From: DASZKW01 sp035552775
Lineage (GTDB): Bacteria > Actinomycetota > Acidimicrobiia > Acidimicrobiales > Palsa-688
DNA: 34,139 nucleotides
Assembly: GCA_035552775.1 (NCBI GenBank)
Contig: DASZKW010000053.1
Span: forward strand, 1 to 34,139
Direction of reading: 5' to 3'
In this document: piece after piece, positions 24,163 to 32,660 of the stretch
How the letters are laid out: each line of letters begins with the position of its first letter
Numbering within the stretch: position 1 is the stretch's first letter
Program-made: the position numbers and the translations under genes
The notes under the pieces: generated by a model
What the model was told of the DNA's origin: nothing
What the model saw: only the letters and a program-made list of their open reading frames with translations
Databases searched by the model: none

Positions 24163-27100
24163 TCAGTTCCAAAGACAGCTCGCACCGAGCAGGACACGGA
24201 GCTCCGCGACCAGCCCGTTTGTGGTGTCCACGCTGAAGTCTTGGCCCAGCCGTAGGACCTTGTTCCCCAGGTGCAGGTACACCGGCGACGTCCCGGGGTG
24301 GTCCGCGAGCAGGGTTTTCAGGCGCTCCACCCGCTCGTTCGAGAGGACATGGGTCGCCACCTCCAGATGAAGCGGCGCTGCCCCGTCGACGCTCAGCTCG
24401 GGCCTGGTCAGCTCCAAGCAGACGAGCTTGGGGGTGTCATCTCGCAGGTCGAGGCGCCCCTTGATGCACACGACCGCGTCGTCGGCGAGAAGGTGGCTGA
24501 CGTCACCCATGGTCCGGGGGAAGATCCACACGTCGATGGAAGCGTCCAGGTCCTCCAGGACGAAGGTGGCCATGAGCTCACCGCGCCTGGTGTACTTGCG
24601 GACCAGGTTGGTGATGACGCCTCCGACGCGGCGCACGTCCCCGTCTCTCAGCTCGCGAAGCTCGCTGAGGGTGCCGTCGGTATGTCGGCGCAGGGCAGCT
24701 TCCGCGCCTATCAGGGGATGGTCGCTCACGTAGAGCCCGAGCATCTCCTTCTCGAACGCCAGGCGCTGGGTCTTGTCGAACTCCAGGTCGGGGATCGCCA
24801 CCCTCGCCTCGTCGAAGCCGGCGCCGTTCCCGTCGCCGCCGAGCTCACCGAAGAGGCTCATCACCCCCTGCTCGGCCTCGCGCCGGCGGGCCAGGGTGCG
24901 ATCGATGATCTGTTCGAACACCAGACACAGGCCCTGGCGGGAATGGCCCAGGGAATCGAAGGCGCCGGCCTTGATGAGCGACTCAATGGTGCGCTTGTTG
25001 AGCACTACGGGGTCGACCCTGGTGCAGAAGTCGTAGAAGTGGGCGAACGGCCCGTTGCGCACACGTTCGTTGACGATGCGCTCGACCAGCCCCTCGCCGA
25101 CGTTGCGGATGGCCGACATGCCGAACGGGATCGCACCCCGGCTCCGGCTGCCTGCGCCCCGAAGGGCGGTGAACTCCGACGCCGAGACGTTGACGTCGGG
25201 GACCAGCACCTCGATGCCCTGGGCCCGGCACTCGGCGAGGTAGACGGCGGTCTTGTCCTTGTCGTCCTTCACGCTCGTGAGCAGGGCCGCAAGGTACTCG
25301 GTCGGGTGGTGGGCCTTGAGCCACGCGGTCTGGTAGCTGACCAGGCCATAGCCGAAAGCGTGGCTGCGGTTGAACGCATAGTCGGCGAACGGCTCGATGA
25401 TGTCCATCCATTTCGCCCCGAGCTCCGCTCCGTAGCCGGAGCGCTCGCAGCCGGCGATGAACTTCTGGCGCTCCGCCCTTACCAGTGCACGGATCTTCTT
25501 GCCCGTCGCCTTGCGGAGGTTGTCCGCCTCTTCGAGGGTGTAGCCGGCGAACTTCTGGGCCAGGCGCATCATCTCTTCCTGATAGATGCACAGGCCGTAG
25601 GTGGAGCCCAGCACCTCCTCGGCGTCGGGGTGGAGGTACTCGATGGGCTGACGCCCGTTCTTTCGATCGGCGTAGTCGTTGTGCATATTCGCCGCCATCG
25701 GTCCCGGGCGGTACAGCGCCACCAGGGCAGCGATGTCCTCGAAGGTGGTGGGGGCCAGGGCGCGCATCAGGGATCGCATCGGTGCGCCCTCGAGCTGGAA
25801 CACCCCTATGGAATCGCCACGGCGAAGAAGACTGAATACCGCCTCGTCGTCGAGGGCCAAGCTGTCCACGTCGGGGCGGCTCCCCGTGGTCGCGTCGATC
25901 AAGTCGAGGGCCCGCTCGATCACAGACAGGTTGCGCAGCCCGAGGAAGTCCATCTTGAGCAGGCCCAGGTCCTCGACCCCGTGCATCTCGTACTGGGTGA
26001 CGATGGGCGCGTCCTCGGGGCGCCCTCCCGGCTCGGGCTTGCGCTGCACGGGTAGGTACTCGGTCAGGGGGGCGGCGGCGATAACCACGGCGGCGGCATG
26101 GATCCCGTCCTGGCGGCGGAGGCCCTCTAGGCCCTTGGCCACGTCGACCACCCGCGCCACGTCGGGGTCCGACGCGTACATCTCCCGCAGCTCGGTGGCC
26201 ACCTTGTAGCCGTCGGCGTGGTTGGGGTGCTGCTCGAAGCACGCCCACAGGGGAGTGTCGCGCCCCATGACGAGTGGTGGCATGGACTTGGCCACCCGGT
26301 CCCCAACGCTGTAGGGGTAGCCGAGGACGCGCGCCGCGTCGCGCACCGCGGCGCGGGCCTTGATCGTGGAGAAGGTCACGATTTGGGCCACGTGGTCCCA
26401 GCCCCAGCGCTCCGCCGCGTAGCGGATCATCTCGGCGCGGTAACGCTCGTCGAAGTCCCTGTCGATGTCGGGCATCTGCTTGCGGCCGGGGTTCAAAAAG
26501 CGCTCGAAGATCAAGTCGTAGGCGAGGGGATCCAGGTCGACGATCCGCAGGCAGTAGGCGACACAGCACCCGGCCGCGCTCCCCCTCCCCGGCCCCACCC
26601 GGATGCCCCTGTCCTTGGCGTAGCGGATCAGGTCCCACACCACCAGGAAGTAGTCCGAGAAACCCATGTCGGAGATGACGCCCAGCTCGTAGTCGAGGCG
26701 TTCGCGGACGTCGCTTGACAACGGCGCCGGGTAGCGGGCCGCGGCACCCTCATAGCTCAGGTGGCGCAGGTAACCGTCGGCGTCGGCGAAGCCTTCCGGG
26801 CGGGGGAAAGACGGGAGCTTCGGCTTCCCGAACTCGATTTGCACGTCTGCGCGCTCGGCGATCCACAGGGTGTTGTCGCACGCCTCGGGCAACTCGGCGA
26901 ACAGGTGGCGCATTTCCCCTGCCGATTTCAAGTAGTGCTCGTCACCTTCGAACTTGAAGCGTTTGGGGTCGTCCATCGCCGAACCCGTCTGCACGCAGAG
27001 GAGGGCGTCGTGGGCCACCGCGTCCTCTCGGGCTGTGTAATGGCTGTCGTTGGTGGCCAGCAGCGGCGCCCCGATGCGCCTGGCGATGCCGAGCAGCTGC

Positions 27101-27705
27101 GGGTTGGTGGCGCGTTGCTTGTCCAGCCCGTGGTCCTGGAGCTCCACGAACAGGTTGTCGCGCCCGAATACATCCTGGAGGCGACCGGCGAGGGTGGTCG
27201 CCTGTTCGACATCGCCGCGCAGCAGGGCCTGCAGCACCACCCCACCGAGGCAGCCGGTGGTGGCGATGACACCGTCGTGGTAACGCTCGAGCAGCTCCCA
27301 ATCTGCCCTCGGCTTGTGCCAGTAGCCCTCGAGATATGCCGCGCTGGAGAGCTTCATGAGGTTGCCATAGCCCTGATTGGTCTCCGCCAGCAGGGTCAGG
27401 TGGTAGTAGAGCTTCTCGCCCTCGGCGCCGTCGCCTCCGCCGTCGTCCAGCCGTCCCCGCCGGGCCGGGCGCTCATGGCGTGACTCGGCAGCCATGTAGG
27501 CCTCGGTGCCGATTATGGGCTTGATGCCGGCCTTGCGCGCCTCCTTGTAGAAGTCGAGGACCCCGTACATGTTCCCGTGGTCGGTGATCCCGATGGCCGG
27601 CTGACCGTCGCTGGCGGCCCGGGCGACCACGTCGGCCACCCTGGCTGCACCGTCGAGCATGGAGAACTCGGTGTGTGTGTGCAGATGGGTGAACGACGCG
27701 CCCAC
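24163..27705 (-). CDS. dnaE: DNA polymerase III alpha subunit DnaE
   Basis: This is the replicative polymerase of the DnaE1 type, 1180 residues. The N-terminal PHP domain starts THLHTHTEFSMLDGAARV. The C-family palm has GPGRGSAAGCCVAY, the catalytic PDIDRDFDERYR (about residue 410) and the third Asp in LLKMDFLGLRNLSV (about residue 585). The fingers follow (YQEEMMRLAQKFAGYTLEEA). A helix-hairpin-helix tandem region comes later, then an OB domain (VGGVITNLVRKYTRRGELMA). The C-terminal tail ends GASCLWN. The start is a GTG at 27705 with AGGAG about ten bases before it. Together with the housekeeping length, this is the main replicase rather than the mutagenic DnaE2. Confidence 0.97.
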   Translation of the reverse strand: MGASFTHLHTHTEFSMLDGAARVADVVARAASDGQPAIGITDHGNMYGVLDFYKEARKAGIKPIIGTEAYMAAESRHERPARRGRLDDGGGDGAEGEKLYYHLTLLAETNQGYGNLMKLSSAAYLEGYWHKPRADWELLERYHDGVIATTGCLGGVVLQALLRGDVEQATTLAGRLQDVFGRDNLFVELQDHGLDKQRATNPQLLGIARRIGAPLLATNDSHYTAREDAVAHDALLCVQTGSAMDDPKRFKFEGDEHYLKSAGEMRHLFAELPEACDNTLWIAERADVQIEFGKPKLPSFPRPEGFADADGYLRHLSYEGAAARYPAPLSSDVRERLDYELGVISDMGFSDYFLVVWDLIRYAKDRGIRVGPGRGSAAGCCVAYCLRIVDLDPLAYDLIFERFLNPGRKQMPDIDRDFDERYRAEMIRYAAERWGWDHVAQIVTFSTIKARAAVRDAARVLGYPYSVGDRVAKSMPPLVMGRDTPLWACFEQHPNHADGYKVATELREMYASDPDVARVVDVAKGLEGLRRQDGIHAAAVVIAAAPLTEYLPVQRKPEPGGRPEDAPIVTQYEMHGVEDLGLLKMDFLGLRNLSVIERALDLIDATTGSRPDVDSLALDDEAVFSLLRRGDSIGVFQLEGAPMRSLMRALAPTTFEDIAALVALYRPGPMAANMHNDYADRKNGRQPIEYLHPDAEEVLGSTYGLCIYQEEMMRLAQKFAGYTLEEADNLRKATGKKIRALVRAERQKFIAGCERSGYGAELGAKWMDIIEPFADYAFNRSHAFGYGLVSYQTAWLKAHHPTEYLAALLTSVKDDKDKTAVYLAECRAQGIEVLVPDVNVSASEFTALRGAGSRSRGAIPFGMSAIRNVGEGLVERIVNERVRNGPFAHFYDFCTRVDPVVLNKRTIESLIKAGAFDSLGHSRQGLCLVFEQIIDRTLARRREAEQGVMSLFGELGGDGNGAGFDEARVAIPDLEFDKTQRLAFEKEMLGLYVSDHPLIGAEAALRRHTDGTLSELRELRDGDVRRVGGVITNLVRKYTRRGELMATFVLEDLDASIDVWIFPRTMGDVSHLLADDAVVCIKGRLDLRDDTPKLVCLELTRPELSVDGAAPLHLEVATHVLSNERVERLKTLLADHPGTSPVYLHLGNKVLRLGQDFSVDTTNGLVAELRVLLGASCLWN

Positions 27706-27794
27706 GGTCTGGCTGTCTCCTTGCTGGCGACTTGGATGGAAGAGTTACAGCACTGTGATTCCACCCGGAAGGCTACATCAGCCGGCCGGCGGTC

Positions 27795-28283
27795 TCAGAG
27801 GTAGGTGCCGCCACTAGCTGGGCGCTCCCGCTCCCCCGAGGGCAGGCTGCGCCGGCGCATCTCTTCGAGCTGGGTGCGCGCCGCCATCTGCTGGGCGAAC
27901 AGGGTGGCCTGGATGCCATGGAACAGGCCCTCCAGCCAGCCCACGAGCTGAGCCTGGGCCACCCTCAGTTCGCTCTCCGTCGGCACGCCGTCACCGCTGA
28001 ACGGTGAAGTCACGCGGGCCAGTTCGTCACGTAAGTCGGCTGAGAGGCCGCCGGCCAGCTCCTTGATCGAGGTTTCGTAGATCTCCCGAAGGCGGCTCCG
28101 GCTGGCCTCATCCATGGGCGCCTGGCGCACCTCCTCGAGGAGCTGCTTGATCATCGAACCGATCCGCATGACTTTGGCGGGATGCTCGACGGTTTCGCCC
28201 GCTCCCGGCCCGCCTTCGCCCTCGGCGGCTCCCTCCGCGGGCGGAATGATGATCAGGTTCTGCGGGGTCTCGTCCGGTCCCAT
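27795..28283 (-). CDS. bpa: Bacterial proteasome activator Bpa
   Basis: Bpa is an ATP-independent ring activator of the 20S proteasome in actinobacteria. The 162-residue protein matches the mycobacterial one closely in HPAKVMRIGSMIKQLLEEVR, DEASRSRLREIYETSIKELA, SELRVAQAQLVGWLEGLFHG and ATLFAQQMAARTQLEEMR. The C-terminal GGTYL corresponds to the GQYL motif that docks into the proteasome alpha ring. The frame is open 42 codons further upstream, but ATG 28283 (MGPDETPQ) fits the family length. It predicts that the host has a 20S proteasome encoded elsewhere. The gene is upstream of dnaE on the same strand (89-nt gap) and divergent from the PP2C regulator. Confidence 0.94.
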   Translation of the reverse strand: MGPDETPQNLIIIPPAEGAAEGEGGPGAGETVEHPAKVMRIGSMIKQLLEEVRQAPMDEASRSRLREIYETSIKELAGGLSADLRDELARVTSPFSGDGVPTESELRVAQAQLVGWLEGLFHGIQATLFAQQMAARTQLEEMRRRSLPSGERERPASGGTYL

Positions 28284-28352
28284 ACCACCATCTTGCCGAC
28301 TCAGGCGGACTCGGTGCACCCGACCGTCCCCCGCGGGGCGCCGGCCGCCCCA

Positions 28353-28358
28353 TAGGGT
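28353..28358 (+). promoter_or_regulatory. Candidate leaderless -10 box for the REC-PP2C gene
   Basis: TAGGGT is followed by six bases and the ATG at 28365, the leaderless arrangement. No ribosome binding site or -35 hexamer is evident. Confidence 0.45.
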
Positions 28359-28364
28359 TGGGGT

Positions 28365-30341
28365 ATGACGGTCCGCCCTGAGCGGTCCTTCCCCAGGGAC
28401 GGGGCGCACGCGTCAGGTGCCCACATCCTCGTCGTAGGTGGCAATCCCGACGTGCGTCGCTACATGAAGGACGTGCTCGGGCGCCACTGGGAGGTGACCG
28501 CGGTTGCCGACGGTGAAGCTGCACTGGCGCGTGCCGGCGCCGGTGACGTCGATGTGGTGTTGGCCGACGTGGCGACGCCGGACCCGGACGGCTCAGAGCT
28601 GATCCGTCGCCTGCGCTCCAGCCGAGTCACTGCCATGGTCCCCATCATCATGCTCTGCGCCCCCGCGGCCGACGATGCCGCCGTCGACGCGCCGGACGCC
28701 GGCGCTGACGACTACCTGATCAAGCCCTTCGCGGTCCGGGAGTTGATCGCCCGGGTGAAAACGAACCTCGAGCTCCACCGGGCACGTGCGGTCACCGCCG
28801 AGTTGGCTCGCAGCCGGGAGCTGCTGGACGAAGCCCAGCGCATCGCCAAGCTCGGGAGCTGGCAGCTGGACCTGGAGACCGACGAGCTGATCGGATCGCC
28901 CGAGTTCCACAGGATCGTCCGGGTCACGCCCGAGGTGTCGGCCACCGGCGGCCGGGCAGCGTGGCTCAGCCATGTCCACCCCGACGACCTGGCGAGGGTC
29001 ACCGGCGATCTCGACCGAGCCGCCCGGCGAGCAGGACCGCTGGAATCCGAGGTTCGCGTCGTCGGTGACGACGGGCGAACGGCTGTCGTGGAGCTGCGCG
29101 GTGAGGTCTTTTCAGTCGACGGTTTCCCGAGCCGGCTCATCGGCAGCGTGCAGGACGTCACCGAGCGGCGCCAAACGGACGCGTCGATCGACGCTGAGTC
29201 CCTGGCCTCCCTGGTCGCCCGGCGCGAGCACGGCATAGCCCTCCAGCTCCAAGCCAGCCTGCTCCCAGAGCGGGAGTTCGACTCCGAGGGCCTCGTCATC
29301 GCCAGCTACTACCGGGCCGGAGCCCATGGCCTCGACGTCGGCGGGGACTGGTACGACGTCATCGAGCTCGGCGCCGGACGCACCGCGCTGGTCATCGGCG
29401 ACGTCATGGGTCGAGGGGTTCAAGCGGCCGCAGTGATGGGCCAGGTCCGTGTCGCGGTGCGGGCCTACAGCCGCCTCGACCTGCCCCCGGCCGACCTGCT
29501 CGAACTGCTCGACAGCCTCGTGTCCGACCTGGACTCCGACCAGATCGTCACCTGCATCTATGCCGTCTTCGACCCCGCCGACCGGTCCTTGACCTTTGCC
29601 AACGCCGGCCACCCACCGCCGCTGCTCGTCCGGGCCGGCCACCCGGTGCGCCCGATCAGCTCGGTGACCGAACCACCCCTCGGCGTCGGCGGCCAGAGCT
29701 TCCGGGAGCAGTACGCCGAGCTCCCCGATGGAGTCCAGCTCGCCCTGTACACCGACGGGCTCGTCGAGCGCCGTGGCGACGACATCGACGCGGGGATCGC
29801 CGAGCTGTGCAGCCAGCTGCGCGACGCCCCCCGCCTGACCCACAACGCCGACTTGGCCGAGCTGGTCAACCGGCTCCGTCCCCCGGGCGACGACGACGAC
29901 GACATCGCCATGCTCGTGGTGGGACCATCTCCGCCTTCGGGAGCGCATGGTCACGCCGCCAGCGGTCACGTCGAGATCCCCTTCCGCAAAGAAGCGGTCG
30001 CCGAGGCACGCCGCCTCGTCGTCGACTGGCTCTGCAAATGGGGCATCGGGTCCGAGCTGCGCGACACGATCGTGCTCATCACCAGCGAACTTGCCAGCAA
30101 TGCCATCCTCTACGGCCGGGCTCCGGTGATGCTCCTCCTCCGTCGGGGCCCGGTGTCGATCACCCTGGAGGTGCGCGACCACGGCAAGCTCATGCCTCAG
30201 CCGCAGCGACCGGCGCCCAACGACGAGCACGGCAGAGGCCTTTACCTGGTGGACATGTGCGCCAGCCGTTGGGGCATCCGCTCTACTTCGACGGGCAAGG
30301 CCGTGTGGTGCTCCTTCGACCTGGCCGCCTGGTCCCGCTGA
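28365..30341 (+). CDS. REC-PAS-PP2C-HATPase sigma-factor regulator with degenerate receiver
   Basis: This 658-residue cytoplasmic regulator contains four domains. Residues 20-135 are a receiver, about 150-265 a PAS domain (FHRIVRVTPEV, then LIGSVQDVTERR), about 290-510 a SpoIIE/RsbU-type PP2C phosphatase (GGDWYDVIELGAGRTALVIG, GRGVQAAAVM, LYTDGLVERR, DDDDIAMLVV) and 525-655 an RsbW-like HATPase (ITSELASNAILYGR, DEHGRGLYLVDMCASRWG). Such proteins control anti-anti-sigma phosphorylation in partner switching: PP2C removes and the kinase domain adds phosphate. The receiver keeps the acceptor Asp68 and Lys120, but the Mg-binding acidic pair is Gly25-Gly26 and the Thr/Ser switch residue is Cys98. 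Phosphorylation is therefore doubtful. No sigma factor or STAS protein is adjacent. Confidence 0.93.
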   Translation: MTVRPERSFPRDGAHASGAHILVVGGNPDVRRYMKDVLGRHWEVTAVADGEAALARAGAGDVDVVLADVATPDPDGSELIRRLRSSRVTAMVPIIMLCAPAADDAAVDAPDAGADDYLIKPFAVRELIARVKTNLELHRARAVTAELARSRELLDEAQRIAKLGSWQLDLETDELIGSPEFHRIVRVTPEVSATGGRAAWLSHVHPDDLARVTGDLDRAARRAGPLESEVRVVGDDGRTAVVELRGEVFSVDGFPSRLIGSVQDVTERRQTDASIDAESLASLVARREHGIALQLQASLLPEREFDSEGLVIASYYRAGAHGLDVGGDWYDVIELGAGRTALVIGDVMGRGVQAAAVMGQVRVAVRAYSRLDLPPADLLELLDSLVSDLDSDQIVTCIYAVFDPADRSLTFANAGHPPPLLVRAGHPVRPISSVTEPPLGVGGQSFREQYAELPDGVQLALYTDGLVERRGDDIDAGIAELCSQLRDAPRLTHNADLAELVNRLRPPGDDDDDIAMLVVGPSPPSGAHGHAASGHVEIPFRKEAVAEARRLVVDWLCKWGIGSELRDTIVLITSELASNAILYGRAPVMLLLRRGPVSITLEVRDHGKLMPQPQRPAPNDEHGRGLYLVDMCASRWGIRSTSTGKAVWCSFDLAAWSR

Positions 30342-30362
30342 GCGACAGTCGCGGGCCGTGGG

Positions 30363-31016
30363 CTAGGGACGGACGCCGGGGGTGTGCTCGCGTGGGGAGT
30401 CGACGTCAGGAGTGGTGCCGCCGTGGGGTGTGCCCCTCAGATGGTCGTAAAGGGCCCGCACCGCTTTGAGGGGTCCCACCTTGTCGTACCACCGGGGCAC
30501 CGGGTTCGGATGGGTGGGGCTGTGGGTGCGTACATGGCGGGCGCTCGGTAAGTCGCGCGCGGTGGCCGGTCCCAGTGCCTCGCGGATGGAGGGGAGCACT
30601 TCCTGGCTCTCCGCCTGGGATTCCGCTTCGAAAATCCCGCCGACCTCTTTGATCACCTCGTCGATGTCGGGCCTGTTTAAATTAATGGCCTCCAAGCCCC
30701 GGGTGAGCTCGTCGAGCCGGCTGATGGCCTTCCGGCGCCCCGGGCCGTCCCCTTCGAGCTTCCGGCCCAGCTCGGCGTGGCCCGCCTCGGCCAGGCGCTT
30801 GGCCACGACCTCCTTGGCCGACTCCCTCACCGCCAGGTGCTGGAGGATCAGCTTGTCCGCCGATCCCCTCTCCCAGCGGGTGTCGACGCTGTCGCCTTGC
30901 TTCAATTCGTCGGTGGCGTCACCCCACGCCGCGAACAGCTCACCCAGGGTTTTGTTCTGCACCCCGATCACCTCGAGGGCGTCGGCCGGTTCCTTGGTTT
31001 CCTCCCGTTCGCTCAT
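30363..31016 (-). CDS. Hemerythrin-like (HHE) protein lacking most metal ligands
   Basis: The 217-residue protein has a helical N-terminal half that follows the HHE cation-binding pattern: ADKLILQHLAVRESAKEVVA, then SRLDELTRGLEAINLNRPDI, then VGGIFEAESQAESQEVLPSI. In typical members the first helix reads LSVHxxxEExxLYP and the last HxxxEExxxFP. Here those positions are Arg64 and Ala/Glu, so an iron-oxo centre is unlikely. The C-terminal 65 residues are Pro/His/Arg-rich (HVRTHSPTHPNPVPRWYDK, then LRGTPHGG) and probably unstructured. The assignment is by pattern and uncertain. The gene converges on the PP2C regulator and overlaps the 3' end of the SDR remnant. Confidence 0.6.
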   Translation of the reverse strand: MSEREETKEPADALEVIGVQNKTLGELFAAWGDATDELKQGDSVDTRWERGSADKLILQHLAVRESAKEVVAKRLAEAGHAELGRKLEGDGPGRRKAISRLDELTRGLEAINLNRPDIDEVIKEVGGIFEAESQAESQEVLPSIREALGPATARDLPSARHVRTHSPTHPNPVPRWYDKVGPLKAVRALYDHLRGTPHGGTTPDVDSPREHTPGVRP

Positions 31017-31368
31017 CTGCGTAGGCCATACCCGCTACCGCCGACGCCGACTCCCGAATTTTGGGGAGCGTCTTGAGGAAGCTCGGGTCCATGAAGCCGC
31101 CCGCCTGGTCGTCAAAAGATCCGTGGGCACCACGGTCCGCATCGTTGTCCAGGCTTCGGTAGAGGTTGGCGCCCCTGTCGGGGTCCACCTTCTGGGAGGT
31201 GAGCTGGCTCTCCCACGCCCCGATGGTCGCATACTCGTTGCCGCGGCGTCGAGACCCGCCTCCCCCCGGGCGAGAAAGACCCACGTCGAACCCCCGCTCG
31301 GCGAACGCACGGGCTGTCGCCCTCCCGACTCCAGCCGACGCTCCGGTGCTGACGGCGGCGTGACCCAT
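30940..31368 (-). pseudogene. Short-chain dehydrogenase remnant with large in-frame internal deletion
   Basis: The ORF of 142 residues begins with an SDR NAD(P)-binding motif (STGASAGVGRATARAFAERG, then FDVGLSRP) and then jumps to what looks like the C-terminal tail of a family of actinobacterial SDRs: YATIGAWESQLTSQKVDPDR, then GANLYRSL, then GAHGSFDDQA. About 200 residues in between are missing, including the catalytic Ser and Tyr-x-x-x-Lys. The join lies near 31235-31270 in a Gly/Arg-rich stretch and is in frame. The 3' end reads through into the hemerythrin-like gene. It cannot be a working dehydrogenase. A deletion in the genome or an assembly artefact would both explain it. Confidence 0.7.
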
Positions 31369-31419
31369 ATCGATGTCAACTCCCTCCGAGTGCCGTCCTG
31401 CCGGGAGCGGCGCGAGTAT

Positions 31420-31432
31420 GTCGTAAGACGAC
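31420..31432. terminator. Short hairpin after the phosphatase-superfamily gene
   Basis: GTCGTAAGACGAC has perfect 5-bp arms around AAG. It lies 22 nt beyond the stop of the minus-strand gene at 31454, and the plus strand continues with GTTT. It may be a weak terminator. Confidence 0.3.
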
Positions 31433-31453
31433 GTTTCCCAGGAGAGGGCCGTC

Positions 31454-32647
31454 TTATGGCCGCCAGGCGAGGAAGGGGACCAGCATCTCGTCGGCGGTGA
31501 GCGATCCGTGCCGGCACACGAGCCTTACGTCGCCGGTGTCCGCCGGATCCAAGTACCCGACGGGCTGATGGGCGACGATGGCGACGTCGCCGATGCGGCG
31601 GCGCACCGCGGGGGCCATGCCGCCGCCGGCCGACCCGCCCTCGCCGGCAGGCCCGAACCAGCCGCCGGAGATGAGCTCGTCGGCGGTCGCCACCCACGCC
31701 TCGTGGCCGTACGCCCCCCGGGCTGCGTCGAGGAGCTCGCTCGCCCTGCCCGCCTTGGCGTGCAGCCAGCGGAACCGGGCCTCCCCGCTCACCAGTGCGC
31801 TGGCGTCGATCAGCGAGGCGTCGAGGGGCCGGAGCCGATCGTCGACGCTGACCTGGCCGTGGTCGGCGGTAACCACGAGGGCGGCGCCGGCAGGCAGGGA
31901 AGCGGCGACGTCGGCGACCAGGCGGTCCGTCGCCACCAGCTCGGCGTCGTAGTAGTCGCCGAAGCCCGATATGTGGGCCACCTTGTCGACGCCCTCGTAG
32001 TAGGCGTAGACGAAGCGTTGACCCTCGGCCAGGAGGCGGCGCAACTCGACCGCCATGCCCGACGCCATGTGGTAGCCGACCTCCCTGCTGCCGCCCAGGT
32101 GGGCGACGGTGAAGCCGGTGCCCTTGAACGAGGCCCGACTCACTACCGCCACCGCGTGGCCCGAGAACGGGCGGCGCGCCGCGAAGTCGGCCGGCGGGAC
32201 GAACTCTCGGGCGTCGCCCGACAGGGTCCGCCAGCGCAGCACGTTGAGCACCTCGTCGCCGCTAGGGCCGTCCACCTTCAACCTGTAGCCGACGATCCCG
32301 TGCACGGCAGGGGCGGAGCCGGTGACGATCGAGGTGAGAGCCGTCGCCGTCGTGGTGGGGGCAACGGACGTGATGGCTCCGCCTTCCATGGCCGCCAGGG
32401 CGGGGGCCAGACGGCGGCGGTCCTCGAGCTGGCGCCAGCCCAGTCCGTCGAGCACCAGCAGGACGACCTGGGTGGCCTCCGCCGCCGCCTCGGGCACCCA
32501 CGCCGGGCGGGCTCCCGGCTCCGCCATGAGGGCGGGAACGACGCCGTCGAGGCAGGGGCCACCGTACGCGGGCAGAACGGGCGAGGGCGCAAGTGCTCCC
32601 GGCGCGGACGCAGGGGCGACGGTCGGGGACGGGAGGCGGTCGGCCAT
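31454..32647 (-). CDS. Alkaline phosphatase superfamily (type I phosphodiesterase) protein
   Basis: The 397-residue protein belongs to the type I phosphodiesterase/nucleotide pyrophosphatase group. The first metal Asp is in VVLLVLDGLGWRQL. The nucleophile Thr is in TSVAPTTTATALTSIVTGSA. Other metal ligands are in GVDKVAHISGFG, VVTADHGQVSV and CRHGSLTADEMLVPFLAWRP. There is a substrate-cap region between residues 150 and 200. No signal peptide is clear: the N-terminus is Pro/Ala-rich. The substrate is unknown. TAGGGT seven bases before the ATG (32655-32660, minus strand) provides a possible leaderless promoter that contains the stop codon of the pseudogene upstream. It is the only intact-looking enzyme gene between two remnants. 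Confidence 0.9.
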   Translation of the reverse strand: MADRLPSPTVAPASAPGALAPSPVLPAYGGPCLDGVVPALMAEPGARPAWVPEAAAEATQVVLLVLDGLGWRQLEDRRRLAPALAAMEGGAITSVAPTTTATALTSIVTGSAPAVHGIVGYRLKVDGPSGDEVLNVLRWRTLSGDAREFVPPADFAARRPFSGHAVAVVSRASFKGTGFTVAHLGGSREVGYHMASGMAVELRRLLAEGQRFVYAYYEGVDKVAHISGFGDYYDAELVATDRLVADVAASLPAGAALVVTADHGQVSVDDRLRPLDASLIDASALVSGEARFRWLHAKAGRASELLDAARGAYGHEAWVATADELISGGWFGPAGEGGSAGGGMAPAVRRRIGDVAIVAHQPVGYLDPADTGDVRLVCRHGSLTADEMLVPFLAWRP

Positions 32648-32654
32648 CCCGCAG

Positions 32655-32660
32655 ACCCTA
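32655..32660 (-). promoter_or_regulatory. Candidate leaderless -10 box for the phosphatase-superfamily gene
   Basis: On the minus strand TAGGGT is followed by seven bases and the ATG at 32647. Its TAG is also the stop codon of the malonyl-CoA synthetase remnant. Confidence 0.4.
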
